A model generated the notes under the pieces. That model was not told the origin of the DNA, did no database searches, and was given only the letters and a program-made list of their open reading frames with translations. Below are positions 25,567-34,865 of a stretch of DNA of 64,000 bases, in pieces. This DNA comes from a bacterium (GTDB taxonomy: Bacteria > Elusimicrobiota > Elusimicrobia > UBA1565 > UBA9628), in assembly GCA_021822495.1 (NCBI GenBank), contig JAKAQO010000001.1:310001-374000 (forward strand), in the 5' to 3' direction. Position numbers and translations under genes: made by a program. The number at the start of each line of letters is the position of its first letter. Within the stretch, counting starts at the first letter, position 1.

Positions 25567-26988
25567 TTATCCGATACTAATTGAAGTGATGTCGCGATTA
25601 GCGAGATAGCTTTGGAAAATGAGCCTTGTCAGCCAAACGGCGGTAAACATGGAAATCGCAAGTCCCAAGACCAGGGTCACAGCGAAACCCTTGATGGAAC
25701 CGCTTCCAAATTGAAACAGGAAAATGGATGAGATCAAGGTCGTGATGTTGGAATCAAAAATCGCGGTGAAAGCGCGGTCGTATCCCGCCTCAAGAGCGAT
25801 TCTGACCGGCTTTTGAAGCGCGAGTTCTTCCCGGATGCGCTCAAAAACCAAGACGTTATAGTCGACCGCCATCGCAATCGTCAAGACAATACCCGCGATT
25901 CCGGGCAAGGTCAAGGTCGAACCAAAATAGCACATGCAGGCCAGCAAAAAGACGAGATTTAAAATCAGCGCAACGTCCGCAATCAAACCCGCCATGCTGT
26001 AATAAATGGCCATGAAGATCAAAATAAACGCGCCCGCGATCCCGGTCGCGACCAAACCCGCCTTGATGGAGTCTTCTCCCACCGTCGGGCCGATGGTGCG
26101 TTCTTCAATAATTTTAACCGGCGCGGGAAGAGCGCCCGCCCGAAGCACAATCGCCAAATCCTTGGCCTCGTCAATCGTAAATTGACCTTCGATGATTCCG
26201 GAACCGCCGGAAATACGGCTTTTAATCACGGGAGCGGAGTAGACCACCCCGTCCAACACAATCGCCATGTTTTTGCCGATATTGGCTCCGGTCAAATTAG
26301 AGAAAGCGCTGGCAGATTCGGGCTTGAATTTAAACGCGACATCCGGCATGCCGTAATCTCCGCCGGTTTCAACCCGGGCGGTTTCAAGTTGCGCCCCGGT
26401 CAAAGGCACGTCTTTGGAGAGAAGATAAAGCGACCCGTCTTTCCCTTTGAAAAGCTCATCTTTTTTCGGAACCAATTTTGCGGCTTCGGTGGAAACAACG
26501 ATTGTTTGCCCCACGAAGGGATTGGCGAGTTCCGAAATTTTGCTCAAGGCTTTTTGAGAAGCATCGGATTTATCCACCATCCTAAATTCCAAAAGCGCGG
26601 TTTTCCCGATCAAGTTTTTGGCTTCTTCCGTATTGGTCACGCCAGGAAGCTCGACTACAATCCAGCGGTCCCCTTGTTTGGCGATCAAGGGTTCCGCGAC
26701 CCCGAACTGGTCCACGCGGTTTCGGATAATTTCAATGGCGCGATTGAGCGCGTCGGGAACCGATTCCTTGGAACTCAGCTTAGAGACGTCGAGCTCCATC
26801 AATAAATAGGTTCCGCCGCGCAAATCAAGGCCCAGATTGAGGAGCCAATGAGGCCTAAGCCTTAAAGATTCCAGCTTTTGCCTCTCCGCCGAGCTTTGGG
26901 AATACCAGTTAATGGAGGGATAAAGAAGAAAAATAGCGAGCGCGACCGCGCCGACGACCAGGCCCCACTTCATTTGAAGTTTATTCAT
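25567..26988 (-). CDS. secD: Protein-export membrane protein SecD
   Basis: The 473-residue partner of SecF has an N-terminal membrane helix and a periplasmic P1 region (LDLRGGTYLLMELDVS) with the conserved NRVDQFGVAEPLI and ELPGV blocks. Five further helices carry IALTIAMAVDYNVLVFERIREEL-type residues, including the proton-relay Asp. It is shorter than E. coli SecD, as in many bacteria. The ATG directly follows the yajC stop (TAAATG), so the two are coupled. Confidence 0.97.
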   Translation of the reverse strand: MNKLQMKWGLVVGAVALAIFLLYPSINWYSQSSAERQKLESLRLRPHWLLNLGLDLRGGTYLLMELDVSKLSSKESVPDALNRAIEIIRNRVDQFGVAEPLIAKQGDRWIVVELPGVTNTEEAKNLIGKTALLEFRMVDKSDASQKALSKISELANPFVGQTIVVSTEAAKLVPKKDELFKGKDGSLYLLSKDVPLTGAQLETARVETGGDYGMPDVAFKFKPESASAFSNLTGANIGKNMAIVLDGVVYSAPVIKSRISGGSGIIEGQFTIDEAKDLAIVLRAGALPAPVKIIEERTIGPTVGEDSIKAGLVATGIAGAFILIFMAIYYSMAGLIADVALILNLVFLLACMCYFGSTLTLPGIAGIVLTIAMAVDYNVLVFERIREELALQKPVRIALEAGYDRAFTAIFDSNITTLISSIFLFQFGSGSIKGFAVTLVLGLAISMFTAVWLTRLIFQSYLANRDITSISIG

Positions 26989-27294
26989 TTACTTAGAGGC
27001 GAGTTCCGCTTCGTTTTCAGAGCCTGAAGCGATGAGTTTTGAAACCGCCTGTCGGGCCACCGTCAATTTCACGTTTTCGGCGAAACGCACTTCCAAATCA
27101 GTCCCTTTAATCCCGACAATCGTTCCGTAAAAACCGCCGGTGGTCAAAACCTTATCGCCTTTTTTGAGCCCTTCGAGCATTTTTTCGTGGGCTTTCTGTT
27201 GTTTCTGCTGGGGACGAATGAGCAGAAAATAGAAGATGACGAAGATTGCGACAACGGGAAGCAGGCTGATGATCGGGTTTCCTTGCGGTTGCAT
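26989..27294 (-). CDS. yajC: Sec translocon accessory protein YajC
   Basis: The 101-residue protein has a single membrane helix near the N-terminus (IISLLPVVAIFVIFYFLL), the family signature IRPQQKQQKAHEKML, and a small beta-domain (GLKKGDKVLTTGGFYGTIVGI). The start has AGGAG upstream. It is the first gene of the yajC-secD-secF-unknown-kdtA operon, which links protein export and lipopolysaccharide core synthesis in one transcript. Confidence 0.96.
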   Translation of the reverse strand: MQPQGNPIISLLPVVAIFVIFYFLLIRPQQKQQKAHEKMLEGLKKGDKVLTTGGFYGTIVGIKGTDLEVRFAENVKLTVARQAVSKLIASGSENEAELASK

Positions 27295-27315
27295 AAAATT
27301 TCTCCTGAATTTTTA

Positions 27316-29469
27316 TTATACGAAAAGCGGAGCCAAAACGAGCGTAATGGTCGCCAAGAGTTTAATCAGAACATGAAGCGAAGGGCCGGCGGTATCTTTA
27401 AAAGGATCCCCCACAGTGTCCCCCACCACCGCCGCTTTATGAGTGTCCGACTTTTTTCCGCCGTGAGCGCCGGTCTCGATAAATTTCTTGGCATTGTCCC
27501 AAGCTCCGCCTGAATTATTCAAAAACAAGGCCATCAAAATTCCCGCGATGGTGCCAACCATCAAAAATCCGGCCACGGCTTCCGCCGCAATGGTCGGATC
27601 AAGAGGCGTGATAAACGCCCGGAAAGACACTCCCACTAAAACCGGCCCCGTAACCGCAAGAATCCCCGGAAGCACCATCGCCTTAAGCGCCCCAAGAGTC
27701 ACGATATCCACGCATTGACCGTAATCGGGTTGCTCGGTCCCTTGCATAATGCCCGGCTTTTCTTTAAATTGACGCCTCACTTCGCTAATGACGGCATAAG
27801 CCGCTTTTCCCACCGCGCGAATGGCCAAAGCCGAGAAGAGAAACACCAGCATCGCTCCAAAAATCGCCCCGACGAAAACTTCCGGTTTGGAGATATCGAC
27901 CGCGATCCGGTGAGAGGTGTAGTGAAACACCTCATCCAAATAGGCCGAGAAAAGAAGAAACGCCGCTAAAGAGGCAGACCCAATGGCGTATCCTTTGGTC
28001 AGAGCCTTGGTCGTATTCCCAGTCGCATCCAAACGATCAGTTTTTTTGCGCGTCTCTTCGGGCTCCTGGCTCATTTCAACAATGCCGCCGGCGTTGTCGG
28101 TGATGGGACCGAAAGTGTCCATGGCTAGAATATAGGCCGCCGTTGAAAGCATTCCCATGGTCGCGACCGCCGTTCCAAAAAGGCCGCCCTTTCCGGGAAG
28201 GGCCATGGCCCCGATTTTATAGGAAGCGAGAATCGCCGCGCCGATGACTAAAATCGGCGCCGCGGTTGATTCAAGCCCCACCGCCACTCCGGCAATGACG
28301 TTGGTCGCGGGGCCGGTTTCGGAGGATTTCGCGATATCTTTCACCGGACGATAACGAGATTCGGTGTAATATTGCGTGATATAGACAAAGGCCTGGGCCG
28401 TCAAAATTCCGATGAGGCCGCAGGCGGAATAATATTTCCAAGCCTCCGGCGCTTCCGGAGAAGCCAAGAGCCAATGCGCCGCGCACACAAACCCTATTGC
28501 GGCAAGAAGAGAAGAAACCCAATAACCGCGGTTTAAGGCGCTCATGGGATCTTCTTCTTCATTGGTTTTAACAATCATGATTCCCACAATCGAGGCCAAG
28601 ATGCCGAGGCTTCCGGCAACAAGCGGGAAAAGAACGCCTTTAAACCCGAAAAATGGAATCAAGCCCACGCCCAAAATCATCGCGCCGATGTTTTCTGCGG
28701 CGGTAGACTCAAACAAATCCGCGCCTCTTCCGGCGCAGTCCCCGACGTTGTCTCCCACCAAGTCCGCGATCACCCCGGGGTTGCGGGGGTCGTCTTCCGG
28801 AATTCCGGCTTCCACTTTGCCGACCAAATCCGCCCCCACGTCCGCCGCCTTGGTATAAATTCCGCCGCCTAATTGCGCGAAAAGAGCGACAAAGGAAGCC
28901 CCAAAGCCGTAGCCGACGATAATAAACGGAATTTGGAAATAATCATAACCCATAAGTTTGAGAGCCGCGAAAAGACCTCCGACCCCCAAAATGGACATGG
29001 CCGTGACAAACAGCCCGCTGACCGCGCCTCCGCGCATGGCGGTTTGAAGAGCTTCCCCCAGGGAATTTCGCGCGGCGGAAGCGACGCGGATATTGGTCCG
29101 AATAGAAACCCACATACCGACGTATCCCGCGATCACCGAACAGAGAGCGCCGATAATAAAGGAAATCGTGGTCAAACACGCCAAGGTCATGGGAAGAGCG
29201 GGGTCTTGCGAATTATGCGGCCGGACAAAAGCGTAAAGAACGAAAATCACAACCGCTAACACCAGAGCCAACCCCGCGATCGTCTTATTTTGCCGCCTTA
29301 AGAAAGCCTCCGCCCCGCTTTTAATGGCGTCTGAAATTTTCCGCATTCCCGGCGTCCCGGTATCTTTGGCCAAGACCCAGCGAATAAGCCCTAAGGCGAC
29401 GAGCAACCCAAACAGGGAAGCAGAAAAGATAATCAAAAACTCCGGCTTCATGGACGCGGATGAAAGCAT
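27316..29469 (-). CDS. hppA: Membrane H+-pumping pyrophosphatase (K+-independent type)
   Basis: An integral-membrane pump that couples pyrophosphate hydrolysis to ion export. It has 717 residues and about 16 helices, the usual size. The substrate region GGGIYTKAADVGADLVGKVE and the repeat GDNVGDCAGRGADLFES are intact, as are the C-terminal DTVGDPFKDTAGPSLH acidic motifs. The residue that separates the two subclasses lies in GNTTKALTKG: lysine there marks the K+-independent, proton-pumping class (alanine would mean K+-dependent). The start is supported by AAGGAG. It is monocistronic, immediately upstream of the yajC operon. Confidence 0.96.
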   Translation of the reverse strand: MLSSASMKPEFLIIFSASLFGLLVALGLIRWVLAKDTGTPGMRKISDAIKSGAEAFLRRQNKTIAGLALVLAVVIFVLYAFVRPHNSQDPALPMTLACLTTISFIIGALCSVIAGYVGMWVSIRTNIRVASAARNSLGEALQTAMRGGAVSGLFVTAMSILGVGGLFAALKLMGYDYFQIPFIIVGYGFGASFVALFAQLGGGIYTKAADVGADLVGKVEAGIPEDDPRNPGVIADLVGDNVGDCAGRGADLFESTAAENIGAMILGVGLIPFFGFKGVLFPLVAGSLGILASIVGIMIVKTNEEEDPMSALNRGYWVSSLLAAIGFVCAAHWLLASPEAPEAWKYYSACGLIGILTAQAFVYITQYYTESRYRPVKDIAKSSETGPATNVIAGVAVGLESTAAPILVIGAAILASYKIGAMALPGKGGLFGTAVATMGMLSTAAYILAMDTFGPITDNAGGIVEMSQEPEETRKKTDRLDATGNTTKALTKGYAIGSASLAAFLLFSAYLDEVFHYTSHRIAVDISKPEVFVGAIFGAMLVFLFSALAIRAVGKAAYAVISEVRRQFKEKPGIMQGTEQPDYGQCVDIVTLGALKAMVLPGILAVTGPVLVGVSFRAFITPLDPTIAAEAVAGFLMVGTIAGILMALFLNNSGGAWDNAKKFIETGAHGGKKSDTHKAAVVGDTVGDPFKDTAGPSLHVLIKLLATITLVLAPLFV

Positions 29470-29574
29470 AGGCGGCTCCTTTCTAAGTTAAACTTAAAAA
29501 ACGCATAACATTAAATCACTTTTTCAAGGCAAATATCAAATCTTTCGCCGAGGCATCAGACTGGCTCAAACGGT

Positions 29575-30582
29575 TCACCACCGGGCATAAAGGCGAATAA
29601 CCGGCCCCTGGTAAAAAAGAAAGAAGGGATGAATATTGAGAGTTGATTCTGTAAAGTAATTAGAGTTTCCGCCGTTACCTAATGGCATCACCGCAAAAGT
29701 CCCCGCTTCATAACCAACCCCAAAAGCGGTAGGAATATTCCAGAATTGATGATTCCACCTAATCCCCAAAGACACATCGGCATGAGCAATGTCATTGGTA
29801 AAGACGCTCGAATGAAGAGTATATCCTCCGTTGAGTTGTTCGGCATAAGAAACAGTCTGAGAACCTAAACGCGCTTGGCCAAGTCCAAAACCGGCGAGTC
29901 CGCGCGAAAAAAATCCCCATGAGGAATCTGAGTTTGAGGATTGATCCAGAAATTTTCCGGCCAAGGTATCCCAACCGAAGTCAAACTCGAAAGTTTTAAG
30001 CGGGTAACTGGGATCATAGACAGAAGTGGCCGCGCAAGAGCTAAACCCGCCGCAAGGGCGATATCCCTGTAAGGCTACGGGCATGGAAAGAGACGAATAT
30101 CCAAGACTGATATACGTTATACCCATTTCATAAACGGCATCAATACTGGTGTATTGATTATCGAAATTCGTTTGACCGGATTGACCAGGCGCCAAAGCGC
30201 CGCTCCAAGAAGATGTTCCGTAAAGACGGCTTTGTTCAACCCTCATCATCCAATTTTTGTATCCCAAATATCCAATCAAATCCTGATAGGCGCCGGCCGC
30301 ATTGGACTGGGTATTACTGAGGCTGGCGTCAAAGCCAAATTTCAACCCACCCAGTTTATTTGAAATCAAGGTTCCTTGGTAACGGGTTAAGGAGGTAGGG
30401 TTAAAGTGATAGGAAATCTCCCCCGGATGATCAAAAACCTGCCAATTCATATCCGGAATGACATCGATATTAGTCGAGGCGGTGTCCTGCGGAGAATCAT
30501 CCGAGGACGAAAATCCATCGCTCCAAGCCATTTTAGGCAGGAAAAAAAATGACAGACAGCTGAGCAGAAGAAGCCGGTTCAA
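29575..30582 (-). CDS. Predicted outer-membrane beta-barrel protein
   Basis: The 335-residue protein has a signal peptide (LLLLSCLSFFFLPKMAWS), an acidic linker (SSDDSPQDTAST), then many alternating amphipathic strands rich in Tyr, Trp and Gly. It ends in Arg-Trp (YARW), the terminal aromatic residue expected of outer-membrane barrels. I do not recognise a named family. The start overlaps the aminopeptidase gene by 4 bp, so the two are coupled on one transcript; the reason is unclear because the aminopeptidase lacks a signal peptide. Confidence 0.65.
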   Translation of the reverse strand: MNRLLLLSCLSFFFLPKMAWSDGFSSSDDSPQDTASTNIDVIPDMNWQVFDHPGEISYHFNPTSLTRYQGTLISNKLGGLKFGFDASLSNTQSNAAGAYQDLIGYLGYKNWMMRVEQSRLYGTSSWSGALAPGQSGQTNFDNQYTSIDAVYEMGITYISLGYSSLSMPVALQGYRPCGGFSSCAATSVYDPSYPLKTFEFDFGWDTLAGKFLDQSSNSDSSWGFFSRGLAGFGLGQARLGSQTVSYAEQLNGGYTLHSSVFTNDIAHADVSLGIRWNHQFWNIPTAFGVGYEAGTFAVMPLGNGGNSNYFTESTLNIHPFFLFYQGPVIRLYARW

Positions 30583-33263
30583 GCGCGCTTTTTAAGCCAT
30601 TCCGAAAAAGCCTGGGTCTGGGCAGACTTAAACTTAATGCCGGCTTCAATATATTCAACGGTCTGAGCCAGGCTTCTTTTCGCTGAAGGGACCTGATTTT
30701 GAGAAAGGCTAAAAAAGGAATTGATTTCCTTTAAATACTCCGGCTCATCCATTCCGGCAAGCCCCTGAATAACGCGCTCACTTCCCTTGCCCCCCACCTT
30801 TTTCCTTAAAGAATCCCAATGTTCCTGAACAAATTTCCAGGCCGCGCGCTGAGACCAGGGATTTCCTAAAAGACGGACCACGGGCCGCCAGGCGTCTTGC
30901 CCGCGAATAAGGTCAAGACCTTGCGAGTCTTTCGCCTCAATCAAAGACAAGAGTTTCTGAGTCAAAGCCGGAGATTTAAAGTCCGTCATCGCCGCCAGGA
31001 AATTATCCCGCACCTCGGGGGTCTTGGCGTTTTGAAAGCGCTCTTGATAGACGGAAAAGTCCTCTTCCGTTCCATTGAAAGCGTTGAGAGACAAAACCGC
31101 AAACACAATGGTCGGGTCGAGCTTTTCGGGGCTTTTGAGATAGAGGGCCAAGTCTTTTTTCACCCGACTTAAAATCTCGGAAGAGGGCGAAATCGTCCCC
31201 AATGCGGATAACACCGCCGCGCGGGAAAGACGGATTTCATCGGTCTCTCCTTTTTTAATCTTGGAGAGTTTTTTCCAGTGATGACCCAACAATTCCACGG
31301 CAAACTTCGCAAATAAAGGACGCTCCTCCTCTTTAAGGAGGGTGTAGTAAAGAGTCTTAAGATAAGCTGAAATGTCTTCCAGAATCATGCGGGAAGAATC
31401 TTCCTTAAAGAGGGTTAAAGCGTTCATGAATTCCGCGATTTGAACTTCTCCCGCCTTCATCTGAGCCCACATATCCGCCAGGAAAGCCGAACGCTCAATG
31501 GTCGAGAGATTTTTACGGCCATTTTTAAGAAGATTCTGGCGCAAATTTTGAGATAAGAAGGCGCGGTAATAGCCCGTCGCATCAGCATTGGGATAAAGCC
31601 AGGAAATTTTTCCTCTTCCTGGGAGCGTCACCTTCATTTCCCGATCTTGAAGAATCAAGCGCGCGGTTTTAAGGCCATTTGCGTCTTTATAGCGAAGGAC
31701 GACGGGAATCGTCCAAAGTTGTTCGGAACCTTTCTTTGTCCCGTCAATCATAAAGCGATATTGGCTGATTTTAAGCGTTCTTAAATCCAGATCGCCTTCG
31801 ACGAAAACGCCGGGATATCCTTCCTGGGTCAGCCAGTCTTTCGCCATGTGATCAACCGGTTTTTGGGAAGCCGCCTTCAACTGATTCCAGAGATCCGAGG
31901 CCTTGGTGTTGGCGTATTGATGCTTCTTCATGTAGGAACGCACGCCGTCCCGGAATTTAGCTTCGGTCAAGAAGTTTTCAATCATTCTGAGAATCGAGCC
32001 CCCCTTTTCATAGGTCAAAACGTCGAACATCGCTTCGATCTGCGCCGGATCATGAACCGGAGAACTGACGGTTCGGGTATTTTTCAAGGCGTCCAAAGAC
32101 AGAGCCGCCCGGCGCTCGCGCTCAAAATTCTGCCAGGTCAGCCATTTCGGCCTTTTGTGGTCGACCACTTTATAGGCCAACCAGGTCGCAAAAGACTCGT
32201 TCAACCACAAATCATCCCACCAATCCATGGTGACCAAATCGCCAAACCACTGATGGACGATTTCATGGGAAACCACCTCATCCACGCGCTGCTTGGCTTT
32301 GATGGAAGACATCTTGGGATCGATGAGAACGGCGGAATCTCTAAAGAAAATCGCTCCCCAGTTTTCCATGGCCCCGGCGGAAAAATCGGGCACGGCGACC
32401 AAATCCATTTTCGGAAGGGAATAGGGAATTTTAAAGTAGCCGTTTAAGTAGCTCAAGGTCTTTTGAGCGGCGTCAAGAGCAAAAGCGGTTTGCCCGGCGT
32501 CTTCCGGGCAGGTCCAAACCGTAATTTTGGTCTTTCCCACCTTGACTGTTTTACTGGGAACCAGTCTCGCGACCGCCAAAGCTAAAAGATAAGTGGACAT
32601 TTTCGGGGTTTCCAGAAATGTCGTCATTTTCCAGCCGTTAGACTGCGTCACGCCTGCGTAATTTTTGGATTTTTTCGGAGTGTTGCTTTTCTTCTCCGGC
32701 ATATTCGACAGGGCATGGAATTTTTCCGGATGGGAAACGGAGAGTTTAAACGTCGCCTTGAAAGACGGCTCGTCAAAACAGGGGAACATCCGCCGCGCGT
32801 CAATGGCCTCAAACTGGGTGAAAGCGTAATTTTCCAGTTTTTCGCGTCCGTCTTTTTCCTTATGTTTCGCGGTGGACAGATACAAACCGCGCATCTGCCG
32901 GTTGAGAGTTCCGGAAAAGGCAATGGACAGAATTCCTCTTTTAAGCGGAGAAGAAGCGGAAAAAGAAATCGTTTGGGCCTCAGCGTCCATAGAGACCGAA
33001 AGCTCTTGTTCGTTAAGCCAGGCTTTTTCAATTTTAAGATCGCGCCCGTGAAGGACGATTTGACTGGTCTCGGATTTAATCTCAAGCTCAATTTTCTCTT
33101 CTCCGGAAAAATAGCCCGCGTCGGGGTCAACCTTAATTGTGATATCGTATCTTTTAGGATTTACGTTTTTAGAAAGACGGATAGACGATTCATTTTTGCT
33201 AGAAATTTTTGAAGAATTCATTGGCGTTAAAACGGCTCCTCCCGCATTTGGCGTCTCGTTCAT
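30579..33263 (-). CDS. M1-family zinc aminopeptidase
   Basis: A cytoplasmic metallo-aminopeptidase of 894 residues. The exopeptidase motif GAMENWG and the zinc site HEIVHQWFGDL with the downstream Glu of WLNESFATW are intact, as is the FDVLTYEKGGSILRM block. The N-terminal domain NPKRYDITIKVDPDAGYFSG and the long C-terminal ERAP1-like helical domain are complete. The start at 33263 is preceded by GGAGG. No signal peptide is seen. It frees N-terminal residues from peptides; specificity cannot be told. PepN is the closest functional label but the symbol is not certain. Confidence 0.93.
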   Translation of the reverse strand: MNETPNAGGAVLTPMNSSKISSKNESSIRLSKNVNPKRYDITIKVDPDAGYFSGEEKIELEIKSETSQIVLHGRDLKIEKAWLNEQELSVSMDAEAQTISFSASSPLKRGILSIAFSGTLNRQMRGLYLSTAKHKEKDGREKLENYAFTQFEAIDARRMFPCFDEPSFKATFKLSVSHPEKFHALSNMPEKKSNTPKKSKNYAGVTQSNGWKMTTFLETPKMSTYLLALAVARLVPSKTVKVGKTKITVWTCPEDAGQTAFALDAAQKTLSYLNGYFKIPYSLPKMDLVAVPDFSAGAMENWGAIFFRDSAVLIDPKMSSIKAKQRVDEVVSHEIVHQWFGDLVTMDWWDDLWLNESFATWLAYKVVDHKRPKWLTWQNFERERRAALSLDALKNTRTVSSPVHDPAQIEAMFDVLTYEKGGSILRMIENFLTEAKFRDGVRSYMKKHQYANTKASDLWNQLKAASQKPVDHMAKDWLTQEGYPGVFVEGDLDLRTLKISQYRFMIDGTKKGSEQLWTIPVVLRYKDANGLKTARLILQDREMKVTLPGRGKISWLYPNADATGYYRAFLSQNLRQNLLKNGRKNLSTIERSAFLADMWAQMKAGEVQIAEFMNALTLFKEDSSRMILEDISAYLKTLYYTLLKEEERPLFAKFAVELLGHHWKKLSKIKKGETDEIRLSRAAVLSALGTISPSSEILSRVKKDLALYLKSPEKLDPTIVFAVLSLNAFNGTEEDFSVYQERFQNAKTPEVRDNFLAAMTDFKSPALTQKLLSLIEAKDSQGLDLIRGQDAWRPVVRLLGNPWSQRAAWKFVQEHWDSLRKKVGGKGSERVIQGLAGMDEPEYLKEINSFFSLSQNQVPSAKRSLAQTVEYIEAGIKFKSAQTQAFSEWLKKRA

Positions 33264-33366
33264 GGCGGCCTCCTAGACGGATTTTTTCATATATTACTAA
33301 TTGTAGGCTTGGTTTTGAATCCTTTTGGCCCCATGCGCATCTAAAATAAAGACAAGGAGAGACTCA

Positions 33367-34215
33367 ATGGCAAAAACTTTAAAAGAAGAGTTGCCCCACA
33401 AGATACTCATCGCCAGCGATTTAGGCCCGGCTTCCGGGGCGCTGATGAAATACGCGGAAATTCTCAAACCCATTCTCAAGCCCGAGATGATTGTTCTTTA
33501 CGCCCAGCACTTCGAGGTCCCGCCCTATTTCACGGAAGGCCAAATTTCCTTTTTCGCGAAGGAATTAAAAGAGGCCCACAAAACGGCCCGCCAACACATC
33601 GCGAAATGGGCCAAGGAATTTTTAGTTGACATCGCGAAAATCGACCTTCGAGAAGAACCGCCGGTGGAAGCGGTGTTATTAGGCGCCCGGGAAAACCAGG
33701 CGAATTTGATTATGCTCGGATCCCACGGAAGAAGCTGGGTGGGAAGAGTTTGGCTGGGCTCGGTCGCGGAAAACGTTTTAAGGAGATCAAACCTTCCCGT
33801 TCTCATCGTTTCTCCGCACGCAAAACTCGCATCCGTCAAAAAGATTCTTTCCCCCGTGAGTTTTGGAGAAACCGGAAAAAACGCCCTCAACCATGCAGCC
33901 CTATGGGCCAAGGCCGCAAAAGCCAAACTCGTCATTTTGCACGCACGAGAAGTCGGAAGCCCTAAAATGCCTTGCCCCTGGAACGCCAAGGAACTGCCGG
34001 TTCAATGCGAGATTGACGAGGTTTCCGTCGAGGGAAATCCCGCGGATGAAATTTTAAAATTCGCGGAAGCGGAAAACCCCGATCTCATCGTCATGGGATC
34101 CGACGTCAAAAAAACCACCCTGGGCGCGGTGTTTAGCTCGATTACCGAACGCATTCTCCACGCGACCCGTTGGCCCACCCTCATCATCCCTAAAACCCAA
34201 GGAGAGATTTTCTGA
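33367..34215 (+). CDS. Tandem universal stress protein
   Basis: Two Usp domains in one chain of 282 residues. The first (about 1-145) has the ATP-binding loop LGSHGRSWVGRVWLGSVAENVLRRS (G-X2-G-X9-G-S/T type); the second (150-282) has VMGSDVKKTTLGAVFSSITERIL with a weaker loop. The ATG at 33367 has AAGGAG upstream and is preferred over a longer frame. It is cytoplasmic; members of the family are induced by stress or energy limitation. Its stop overlaps the start of a 56-residue membrane protein gene (TGATG). Confidence 0.92.
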   Translation: MAKTLKEELPHKILIASDLGPASGALMKYAEILKPILKPEMIVLYAQHFEVPPYFTEGQISFFAKELKEAHKTARQHIAKWAKEFLVDIAKIDLREEPPVEAVLLGARENQANLIMLGSHGRSWVGRVWLGSVAENVLRRSNLPVLIVSPHAKLASVKKILSPVSFGETGKNALNHAALWAKAAKAKLVILHAREVGSPKMPCPWNAKELPVQCEIDEVSVEGNPADEILKFAEAENPDLIVMGSDVKKTTLGAVFSSITERILHATRWPTLIIPKTQGEIF

Positions 34216-34385
34216 TGGAAGCGCGCGTTCTAAAAATTGTTTCGGGAGTCTTGATCGGGGGCGTCGCTGGATACGGCTGGCACCGGCTCGTGGGCTGCTC
34301 GACTGGCGCCTGCCCCATCACGGCCAACCCTTACATCAGCACTATTTACGGGGCGCTGGTGGGACTAATGATCGCCCTAGGATAA
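34215..34385 (+). CDS. DUF6132-type small membrane protein
   Basis: A 56-residue protein. It has one or two short helices with glycine spacing (VLIGGVAGYGWHRLVGC and IYGALVGLMIALG) around the signature VGCSTGACPITANP. This Cys-rich motif is characteristic of the DUF6132 family. It starts within the stop of the universal stress protein gene (TGATG), so it is translationally coupled. The function of the family is unknown; the cysteines suggest a metal or redox role. Confidence 0.8.
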   Translation: MEARVLKIVSGVLIGGVAGYGWHRLVGCSTGACPITANPYISTIYGALVGLMIALG

Positions 34386-34394
34386 CGGGTTCAA

Positions 34395-34865
34395 TTAGGC
34401 TTCGACCAGAAACATCACCCAAGGACTTTCTTCGCCGGAATACTTCTCATAAACCAGTCCTTTCCCTGGAGCATAATAGCGTTCCACGCTTCCTGTATTC
34501 TGATCGGTCGCGATAATCTTGAGGCAATGGGGAATTTCTCCACCCGGGATTTTGATGGAGGCGCCCGTAGATTCAATTCCACAAGAGGGGTAACGGCTTA
34601 AATCCTCCCACTTTTCACCCACTTTGGGAGAGACGGGAAAAAGAAGATTTCCTTCCGACCAGACGCCTTTAGAATCTTTCTTGATACGATACGTAAAAGA
34701 TTTCCCATCCCCCCAACGCTCGCTGATCATGGCCATGGTTTCTCCCCCTTTTTGTTCTAAGGATTCAACCTTTCTCACAACTTGCCGAATCAGCGGCGGT
34801 TCACTAAAGGTCACGGCGACATAAATCCAATTTTTCCCTACTGACAGAGGATAATAATCCATCAT
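34395..34865 (-). CDS. Hypothetical protein with YPLSVGKNWIY start
   Basis: A 156-residue mostly beta-strand protein. Its N-terminus (DYYPLSVGKNWIYVA) resembles a common start of small bacterial beta-rich proteins of unknown function. It has no signal peptide of its own. It overlaps the phospholipase D-like gene by 4 bp and is the last gene of a long minus-strand run. It could be a partner or immunity factor of that enzyme; this is inference from coupling only. Confidence 0.6.
   Translation of the reverse strand: MMDYYPLSVGKNWIYVAVTFSEPPLIRQVVRKVESLEQKGGETMAMISERWGDGKSFTYRIKKDSKGVWSEGNLLFPVSPKVGEKWEDLSRYPSCGIESTGASIKIPGGEIPHCLKIIATDQNTGSVERYYAPGKGLVYEKYSGEESPWVMFLVEA

Noticed and set aside
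27489-27501. GGCATTGTCCC within hppA as a fourth copy of the hairpin element
   Set aside because: Only the 11-base core matches; there is no upstream ATGCC partner or downstream GGGAC, and the DNA encodes conserved pyrophosphatase residues.
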